Below, piece after piece: positions 37,791 to 45,889 of a stretch of 64,000 bases of DNA. Location of the stretch: contig OU612075.1 in NCBI GenBank assembly GCA_914767715.1, forward strand, positions 4,898,001-4,962,000, written 5' to 3'. The notes below the pieces were generated by a model. That model saw only the letters and a list, made by a program, of their open reading frames with translations. It had not been told where the DNA came from and did not search any database. This stretch comes from Membranipora membranacea. Its lineage: Eukaryota; Bryozoa; Gymnolaemata; Cheilostomatida; Membraniporidae. How positions within the stretch are numbered: position 1 is the stretch's first letter; the number at the start of each line of letters is the position of its first letter. The translations under genes and the position numbers were made by a program.

Positions 37791-38907
37791 ACATCTTTAA
37801 ATATTTTGCGTAAGGACTTCTTGTCGCTTGCATGGATGCTTGAAAAAAGAATGGGGAGACAGTAAGTGATGAGGGATACAATAAAACTCTTGAATAACAT
37901 ATGAGAAAGGGGCTGTGAGCTTTAGTATACAAAATTTTTCACAGTATACATGCGTTGAGATGCAGTAGTCACTATGGATTGCACATGATCATGATAGCGG
38001 AGTTTATCGTCAACAGTAACACCAAGGTATTTTACTTTGTCACAAAAATCAACTTCCGTGCCGTTAAGGATAAGAGTAGGGGTAATGGGCCTAACAAGCT
38101 GAGTAGAAAACATCATTTCTTGAGTCTTGGAGGCGTTTAACAATAGGTTTAAATCACAACATTGCTTTGAAATTCTACTAATCTCATCAAGATAGGCACT
38201 AAGATCTGATTGATTTGATATGCATCCAATTATACAGGTGTCCTCTGCGTATTTAATGCCAGTAATGTTACTCAAGTCTGAGGTAATCCTATTGGTATAT
38301 ATTGAAAACAAAAGTGGAGATAAACAGCAACCCTGGGGAGTGCCAGTGTTGGTTATGATGGGTTTTGAGATATAACCATCTACTATTGTTCTTTGGGTGC
38401 GATTCGTTAGGAAGCTGTATATCCATTCAGTGACATTGGAGTCGAGATGTGATAGTTGCGAGATTAAGTCTGGAACATGTATTGTGTTGATTGCAGAAGA
38501 AAAGTCAAGGAACAGACACCTGGCATAATTTGAAGCTTTCTTGTCAATGAAATCTGTGATGGTAGTAGTGAGGCATAAAAGGGCATCTTGAGTTGAGCGG
38601 TTTGCACGATAAGCAAACTGAAGGTGGTCCATAGCTGTATGAATAATAATGTAATGTTTAACAAGTCTCTCCATCATTTTGCACAGGCAACTGGTGAGCG
38701 CTATTGGTCTGTATTGTTTAAGTTTATCGGGATTCTTGACTTTGGGTAGGGGTTTGATAATGGCCGATTTCCAGGAAGTAGGGGTTGACTTAGACGTGAT
38801 AGATAAATTGAACAGTTTACGGTTACAAGTTTTGTGGGCTTGTTGTTTCTCATCGATCATCTCCGATATTTGTTTATTGATCCAGGGTTTTTGATTTGTG
38901 CAAACTC
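37791..38907 (-). pseudogene. Decayed non-LTR retrotransposon reverse transcriptase (CR1/Rex1-like LINE fragment)
   Basis: On the minus strand the frame encodes recognisable reverse-transcriptase blocks in order: KQYRPIALTSCLCKMMERL, FAYRANRSTQDALL, LFLDFSSAINTIH, GTPQGCCLSPLLFSIY and the catalytic-loop region, which reads YAED instead of the family's YADD/FADD. A stop codon ends the frame at 37922. The same frame continues beyond it (HMLFKSFIVSLITYCLP...), so that stop is a nonsense change. Upstream, KPWINKQISEMIDEKQQAHK is followed too soon by the thumb-proximal TSWKSAIIKPLPKV, which suggests an internal deletion. The endonuclease domain and the 3' end are missing. Certainly inactive. Confidence 0.85.
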
Positions 38908-39076
38908 TGTTATTGCCTTTGTTTAAAAAAAATGTATAATAGTGAATCAATATTTCTATTATATCAAAAATTATAGTTGTTTGAATAGCAATATAAGCTG
39001 CATAATGACCTCACAATATTATGTCAAAGGTTTTGGATAACAGTGTACAATACTAGCGCACAGCTAACATGCTGAT

Positions 39077-39933
39077 CTACCTGAATTTAGTAATTCTGAC
39101 AATCAAGATAATAATATATTGAAATCTGATGATATATAATTTAACTCACTTAATATTACTGTTTGCAGGACTTGAATTCTGCCAACAGGATTGCTTCCGT
39201 ATAGAACTGTACTCGTCTATCTCTATATATACTCGTCAGTATAGCTGTAGAGCCGTCCGATTGTCTATCGTGAAAAAGCCAAGATCACAGTACACGTATG
39301 CTGATTACCGGTAAGCCCAGCCCTCCTCTCTGTAGTATGAGATCTTCACAGAGTTGCTGTAAAATACTGGGCGAGTGTGTAATATTCTGTAACGTCTTAA
39401 ATCCACAGTCTATTGGGCTGACGTGTACTGTTAGTCCATATTTGGAAGTATGTAGCAAAAGCGAAAATTGTCCAATAGCTATAAGCTACGTAAGTGTATA
39501 GACAGGATACCCTCGGTTGATCACAGGATATCCCTTGAGACATTAATTGCCCTGAAATTATAATAAGGTCGATTAAACATCTGTCTGACAAACATCTGTC
39601 TGTCGATTAAACATTCTATACTGACATTTGATTAGTATTGGTATTAGCATTAGTAGGATGTGTAATTAATCATAGAATTAGCATATGCCTTATTTATCAA
39701 AAAGGTACATCGTACATGGCGAAAGGTTTAGCCGTTGCTTTAACACACAAGATGAGCTATAAGACCTAAATATTAAGTTTAGATGGTTAATTAAATGACT
39801 GCCCTTTTTGGACTGTTCTGAATACCAATAATAACTGTCTAGTATTTGCTATTGTTGATATAATAAGTCTCTTTTACTCCTTGGTCTACAGGTAAACTGA
39901 AAGTAAGATTATGATGTGTAACATCCTCCCATA
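39077..39933. repeat. Segmental duplication V1 (direct copy of 44987-45829)
   Basis: 857 bp align with V2 in the same orientation, from CTACCTGAATTTAG to GATGTGTAACA, with few substitutions and small indels. V2 lies immediately upstream of the first TPR-nucleotidyltransferase gene, so V1 looks like a duplicated upstream region without its gene. Confidence 0.9.
39169..39310 (+). other. Candidate orphan exon (V1)
   Basis: An acceptor (CTGTTTGCAG) and a donor (CCG/GTAAGC) bracket 142 bases open in one frame. They encode a Cys- and Tyr-rich segment (LEFCQQDCFRIELYSSISIY, then QYSCRAVRLSIV). The paralogous copy at 45073-45234 keeps both splice signals but has 20 extra bases that break this frame. 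No family is recognised and no partner exons were found, so this is tentative. Confidence 0.3.
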
Positions 39934-40188
39934 TCTTAAGAGGAGGTCACTCCTGGGACCTGGCATAGGTTTAATGATAGAATTATAATAATAATAATAA
40001 AGAATACTAACCTTAAACCTCTATGTGAATACTAAAAATTTCTAACCATGTATTGGGATTCCCCCCAAATAGGAATTTACAGAAAAGAAAACTTAGTCCT
40101 CATTGTAATGATCAGTTCGAAATAGTGTAATACAGTACAAGTAAGTTAAATACAGCCATTGTAACCACAAAAGTCATGCAGGACATTT
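39934..40188. other. Short unique segment between V1 and the left palindrome arm
   Basis: AT-rich with an (ATA)n run near 39986-40000. No coding signal. There is no counterpart on the other side, where the right arm abuts V2 directly. Confidence 0.6.
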
Positions 40189-41542
40189 GCTCATTTTCCT
40201 GATTTGATACCTTGGGCATAAATAGGTGAGTAAGCTTCACCAAAAGTGATAGTAAGTACACAGTATTGCATATGCATCTTGACAGGTTCTTTTGTTTTCT
40301 GTCTAATGAGTTGTTTACTCATTTTAACTCTGGAACTCTTCTAGATGCATGTGTAAAGAAAGAAAAATATCTGTTTTTTACTCATGATTGATACTGACTA
40401 ACTGAACTAGGCATTATTAGTAGGCCTAATGGTGGCAATGAATCTATAATACTAAGAACCTATTATTATTAATTCCAGCCATTAGGCATGGTTTGTTACT
40501 TCTATTACTATGCCAAGCCACAGGGAATTATTAGTCAATGAGTTATAGATGTCCCATCATTTTAAATTAAAACCCTTCCCTTGTCATCTTCATTCTCATA
40601 CATCATTCATTCATTCATACATCATAAATATTCGTGCTTTTCAATTTTTAAAGAAAACACCTGTTGGGTTCACCCTTTGTGAAATTGAAAAAGTACTGGT
40701 CACTGTTTTCTGTGACTGCTGAAAAAAACTTAAAGGGATTGTTGTGTCAGAATTGTGCTATTCCATAAAACCACTAGAAGAGGCAGCAATAATTTAGAAA
40801 TGCACTTCTCGTTACTTATGAGAAACAAAAAATTTTGAAATTGAGTTGTAATTAAAAATTTAATTAGTCGGTTATTAAAAAAAATATATGGCAAGTCTGA
40901 TACTTTTCCAGGCAGGTCTGAACTGGATTCCCCAAAGCTATAGTTGTTGTTGTTACATTGCCATGGTAACACCTGAATGATTTGGCTTCAATGCAGACAT
41001 TGTGATGTGACACTATGTTTGCTGCAGACCACAAATGTTTGTACTTTGTAGGGAACTCTGATCATACCAAAAGGCTAATATGACATACACCAGTGTTATA
41101 GTTTATATTACCCACAGATTGTTTCTATCAACAATTATTCAACATACATCCTTCACTGATGATAAAATGATGAATAGTGTGTCTTGTTCATAGCTTGAAA
41201 GCTATTGCAACCATCCTAGGCAAGTGTTTGTATAACTGTAATAAACTTATTTTCATAATAATGATACATTTAGATAAAGAAACAACTGCTTCTCAAACAG
41301 TGAGTTCGATGATTTGAGTACCATACAGTTACTCAAATCATCGAACTCACTGTTTGAGAATACAGTTACAAAACTACGATCTGACTCAGATCTGACTCAG
41401 ATCTTGGTTAAACACAAACAATTACTTAGCTGGTTCGATGACTCAATGACCCACGCTGCTCTTATTTTACCAACATCTAATGCTAGGGCTTGTGAAAAGA
41501 GTTGTTATCCATTCTGGACCACTGATAAATAATACGCAAGGT
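40189..41542. repeat. Left arm of large inverted repeat (palindrome)
   Basis: This arm is the reverse complement of 42898-44987 apart from a 905-bp insertion in the right arm and a dissimilar stretch (about 40410-40735 against 43709-43850). Over the inner 800 bases only isolated substitutions are seen. The inner boundary is at AATACGCAAGGT and the outer at GCTCATTTTCC. Confidence 0.95.
41291..41359. repeat. Perfect 30-bp hairpin in the left arm
   Basis: Bases 41291-41320 are exactly complementary to 41330-41359 with a nine-base loop. The mirrored copy at 43081-43149 is also perfect. A 72-codon open frame starts near this hairpin and is conserved in both arms. Confidence 0.9.
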
Positions 41543-42897
41543 GAAATGGAACGTGATTAACCTAATCCAAAGATTATAAATATTCTGTCAGGCAAGATTG
41601 CATTGTGGTCAAAATAAAATAAGCCCCCAACAACAGCCTGTTTATTTATTTTAGCACTATGGTGTGAAATTGTTTGGAATACAGATATATTTGTATAACA
41701 TGCTAGTTCATAGATTGCAAAGATGCCAAGGAAGTTCTTATTCATAAGCTGATTATGGCTAGGAGGTTCACCATCGCTGATTCAAGGTTAAGTGATGGTG
41801 AGGGCGATGATTATGCTCTGGGGCGGCTATAGAGGCTTCCATCAAATAATGATCGGTGACTCAAAGGCATTATTTCTCCTGGATGGAGTGGCGAACAGCC
41901 AGCGCAACCTGGAGAGTTAGCTGCTGCGCTGTCGAGGCAAGACCGTGATTGTTTGAGCAGTATACTACAGCTGTATACTGGTGTCTCTGTAATGGTTGCT
42001 GAGTGCCAGGGATGTTTGCCAAAAATCCTTCAAAGTAAGCTGCTGCCAGGAGTCTGAAGAAATAAAGGCAATGTGTGCTGAGAACGGCTGTGATGCTTAA
42101 CACACCATTACATGATAGATGATAAACAATTCAAACACCTAAAAAAATTATTGTTATGAGTGCAAGTTAATCAGGGACTGGGTTGCTTGTTGGTCAGTTG
42201 TTTTACGCATTCTGATAACGAACCCAAACAATCTCATATCATTGAGTGGAAAAAACAATATTTCTAAATTCTTGGAAAACGTTCAATCACGCAGTAGCTA
42301 CAGACTCTCAATATATCAAACAGCTTCGATATTGGGATGATCGCATTAGCCTCATCTGTTGGGTGGCCTAGTTTGCTAAAATAGAGTTGAGTAAAGTAAT
42401 TCACATTTTGACGATGATTACTTAACATCGTCTGGGACTATTCTGCAATACTGCTACAGTTTACTCAACCAAAATTTAGGTTGTAATATTTTCTAGTTTG
42501 CCAAATCCATTAAAAAAATACTCACTATTTAGCGAAATCTGGAAGCTGAGATGCTGACCCAAATTGTATATCCTGGTCTTGCATCTCTTCTGGAAACCAC
42601 TCATCATCGGCAAGAATACCAGAGACTGTATCACCTGTGTCAGATTCTGGTTCAGAACACCCATCCTCTATAATAATTAATTCCTATCATCATATCAAAA
42701 GATACAATACAGTTTCAAAGACGCTGTAATTTTCCATAGTTGCTTTCAATTCATCATGACCTTCTTTCCGGTGGTTGTGCAATCATGTTGCTGCGTAGAA
42801 ATGAATTATAAATACACACCCAGTGCACCCTATAGAGACTAAAACAAACAAAACGGCATCATTTTCTTATGGCAGATAAAATTTACTATTACGGATA
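41543..42897. other. Palindrome spacer with candidate minus-strand exons
   Basis: The unique region between the inverted arms. Two stretches on the minus strand look exon-like. (a) 42525-42667 encodes an acidic peptide (ESDTGDTVSGILADDEWFPE...) between an acceptor-like TTATTATAG and a donor-like GTGAGT or stop. (b) About 41870-42061 follows CTTTATTTCTTCAG and encodes AAYFEGFLANIPGTQQPLQR and further residues up to a stop. The frames of the two do not join productively as I read them, so no gene is called. Confidence 0.3.
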
Positions 42898-43080
42898 ACC
42901 TTGCGTATTATTTATCAGTGATCCAGAATGGATAACAACTCTTTTCACAAGCCCTAGCATTAGATGTTGGTAAAATAAGAGCAGCGTGGGTCATTGAGTC
43001 ATCGAACCAGCTAAGTAATTGTTTGTGTTTAACCAAGATCTGAGTCAGATCTGAGTCAGATCGTAGTTTTGTAACTGTAT

Positions 43081-43149
43081 TCTCAAACAGTGAGTTCGAT
43101 GATTTGAGTAACTGTATGGTACTCAAATCATCGAACTCACTGTTTGAGA
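43081..43149. repeat. Perfect 30-bp hairpin in the right arm
   Basis: Bases 43081-43110 pair exactly with 43120-43149 around a nine-base loop. It is the mirror image of the hairpin at 41291-41359. Confidence 0.9.
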
Positions 43150-43953
43150 AGCAGTTGTTTCTTTATCTAAATGTATCATTATTATGAAAATAAGTTTATT
43201 ACAGTTATACAAACACTTGCCTAGGATGGTTGCAATAGCTTTCAAGCTATGAACAAGACACACTATTCATCATTTTATCATCAGTGAAGGATGTATGTTG
43301 AATAATTGTTGATAGAAACAATCTGTGGGTAATATAAACTATAACACTGGTGTATGTCATTAGCCTTTTGGTATGATCAGAGTTCCCTACAAAGTACAAA
43401 CATTTGTGGTCTGCAGCAAACATTGTGTCACATCACAATGTCTGCATTGAAGCCAAATCATTCAGGTGTTACCATGGCAATGTAACAACAACAACTATAG
43501 CTTTGGGGAATCCAGTTCAGACCTGCCTGGAAAAGTATCAGACTTGCCATATATTTTTTTTAATAACCGACTAATTAAATTTTTAATTACAACTCAATTT
43601 CAAAATTTTTTGTTTCTCATAAGTAACGAGAAGTGCATTTCTAAATTATTGCTGCCTCTTCTAGTGGTTATATGGAATAGCACAATTCTGACGCAACAAT
43701 CCCTTTAAATAGAAAGCCATGGGCAATAACTATCTACTGCCCAATCCTTGGAACAGGGAATTTCTGACGCAACGATCCCTTTAATTTTACCAATAAACAA
43801 ACAAACAATGAAATTTTAAATTTCAACTGATGTCCTCCCACATCTTGAACATGAGCCTGGTCCAGTTAGTCAGTATCAATCATGAGTTAAAAATAGATAT
43901 TTTTTCTTTTCTTTTCACATGCATCTAGAAGAGTTCCAGTGTTAAAATGAGTA

Positions 43954-44858
43954 GGGGAAGGCGGGGCACGTTGAGCCATGGGGCACGTTGATCCACCCCA
44001 CATATTTCAAATACCATTTTATGTTTTGAGTTTTCCCCTCCATCAGAGGTCATGTGACCAAAGGCACCCTTTTTGAGCAGACAAAAAGAAAGATAACTAT
44101 TTAGTTTTTCATCGTTTTTTGCGTAAAAAGTAAATACTGCGCCAATCGACGGAAATATCATTTATTCCCAACAAGGCGTGACTGAGAAGTTGCAACTTTT
44201 ATTATGTGATAACATCATATTTAGTCTCAAAATCACATAATCTAAACTTATCTCTGATGGAGAGATTTTGTTGAACTCGAATTGAAAGTGAAAAACAGGC
44301 TGTTGGGGCACGTTGATATATGAAGTATATGTACACAAAAACAAAACATTGCAATTGATGTTTCTTTAATGAAGTCAGCAATTACTCTGAGTTCACTTTT
44401 CCCTTCACTTATCGCCAAGTTTGCCGTGTGTAAGTTTTCCTCTACCGCAAAAATTTAAGAGATTTATTTGTGTTGCGAATTATATTTTATAGTTCACTTG
44501 AGTGAAAAAATGCGCTGTTGCAATGAATTTGGTTCCTTTCCTTTATTTCTTACGGTTGCAATGAATTAAAAAGCTATCACCAGCAAAGAGATGACCATAA
44601 CAGAGTGGCTCAACGTGCCCCATTCAAAATGCGGACCCGGCTCAACGTGCCCCGTGCTTGGGGCACGTTGAGTCGCTTCCCGATTTTTTTTTAAACAGCA
44701 ATATTTCCTTTTCTTGCTGCACTAGGTTTCTGACCTCACTCATGTTGATGGAAGACATGAAGACCAATTTCAGTGCCAAATTTTGTTAATCTGGCACAAT
44801 TCAACTGCATGTTACAATAAAATATGTAAAAACTGGCTCAACGTACCCCGCCTTCCCC
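43954..44858. mobile_element. Non-autonomous DNA transposon, 905 bp, TA target duplication
   Basis: Terminal inverted repeats of at least 24 bp (43954-43977 and 44835-44858) begin GGGGAAGGCGGGG and continue into GTTGAGCC with one mismatch. TA dinucleotides flank both ends (43952-43953, 44859-44860). The opposite palindrome arm has the uninterrupted sequence AAAATGAGTAAACAAC (reverse complement near 40312-40327), proving an insertion with TA duplication. The 12-mer GGGGCACGTTGA occurs at 43963, 43980, 44305 and 44660, and inverted at 44610, 44642 and, with one change, 44838. No transposase is encoded. TA duplication fits Tc1/mariner-like or ISL2EU-like superfamilies; the family is undetermined. 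Confidence 0.9.
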
Positions 44859-44986
44859 TAAACAACTCATTAGACGGAAAACAAAAGAACCTGTCAAGAT
44901 GCATATGCAATACTGTGTACTTACTATCACTTTTGGTGAAGCTTACTCACCTATTTATGCCCAAGGTATCAAATCAGGAAAATGAG

Positions 44987-45829
44987 CTACCTGAATTTAG
45001 TAATTCTGACAATCAAGATATATTGATATCTGATGATATATAATTTAACTCACTTTATATTTCTGTTTGTAGAACTTGAATTCTGCCAACAGGACTTCTT
45101 CTGTATAGAACTGTACTCGTCTGTCTCTATATATACTCGTCAGTATAGCTGTAGAGCCGTCCGATTTTACGTCTGTCTTGGTTGATGGTTATCGTGAAAA
45201 AGCCAAGATCACAGTACACGTATGCTGATTACCGGTAAGCCCAGCCCTTCTCTCTGTAGTATGAGATCTTCACAGAGTTGCTGTAAAATACTGAGCAGAG
45301 GGTGTAATATTCTGTAACGTCTTAAATCCACAGTCTATTGGGCTGACGTGTCCTGTTAGTCCATATTTGGAAGTGTGTAGCGAAAGCGAAAATTGTCCAA
45401 TAGCTATAAGCTACGTAAGTGTATAGACAGGTTACCCTCAGTTGATCACAGGATATCCCTTGAGACACTAATGGCCCCGAAATTATAATAAGGTCGATTA
45501 AACATCTGTCTGACAAACATCTGTCTGTCGATTAAACATTCTATACTGACATTTGATTAGCATTGGTATTAGCATTAGTAGGATGTGTAATTAATCATAG
45601 AATTAGCATTTATGCCTTATTTATCAAAAAGGTACATGTACATGGCGAAAGGTTTAACCGTTGCTTTAACACACAAGATGAGCTATAAGACCTAAATATT
45701 AAGTTTAGATGGTTAAGTAAATGACTGTCCTTGTTGGACTGTTCTGAATACCAATAACTGTCTAGTATTTGCTATTGTTGATATAATAAGTCTACAGGTA
45801 AACTGAAAGTAAGATTATGATGTGTAACA
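44987..45829. repeat. Segmental duplication V2 (upstream of the first TPR-nucleotidyltransferase gene)
   Basis: Direct copy of 39077-39933. It contains the disrupted counterpart (45073-45234) of the candidate orphan exon. Its right end lies about 60 bp from the start codon of the gene at 45890, so promoter elements of that gene may lie inside it. Confidence 0.9.
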
Positions 45830-45837
45830 ATTCAACA

Positions 45838-45889
45838 CAATATATATGCACTTGCAGTCTGTTAAACAGTTGATTCTGTACAATTTGAG
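45838..45889 (+). promoter_or_regulatory. Shared leader of copies A and B with TATA-like run
   Basis: The last about 55 bases before the start codon are alike in both genes: ACACAATATATAT, then GTCTGTTAAA(C/T)AGTTGATTCT(G/A)TACAATTTG (61573-61622 in copy B). This block survives although the sequence upstream differs (V2 in A, U2 in B). TATATAT could be a TATA box with a very short leader. No experimental start site is known. Confidence 0.4.

Larger units (their letters stand above)
35124..39071. repeat. Segmental duplication U1 (direct copy of 58273-61570)
   Basis: Nearly 4 kb align with U2 at high similarity and in the same orientation, starting at ATACACATACCACAATGG and ending at CAGCTAACATG. 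U1 holds a LINE fragment (37791-38907) that U2 lacks. U2 holds a 57-bp element and about 420 bp at 60603-61022 that U1 lacks. In U2 the module abuts the 5' end of a TPR-nucleotidyltransferase gene. In U1 that place is taken by module V1. Confidence 0.9.
42898..44987. repeat. Right arm of large inverted repeat (palindrome)
   Basis: Inverted copy of 40189-41542, enlarged by the TIR element at 43954-44858. It ends directly at module V2. It also contains two same-strand copies of 'TCTGACGCAAC(A/G)ATCCCTTTAA' (about 43687 and 43765), of which the left arm has one inverted counterpart at about 40733. Confidence 0.95.

Noticed and set aside
37922-38950. Intact reverse-transcriptase gene
   Set aside because: The element lacks an endonuclease domain and its 3' end, has YAED in place of YADD, an internal deletion and an in-frame stop.
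43954-44858. Coding capacity (transposase) in the 905-bp TIR element
   Set aside because: Only short unrelated frames occur inside it, without any DDE/D-type motif.
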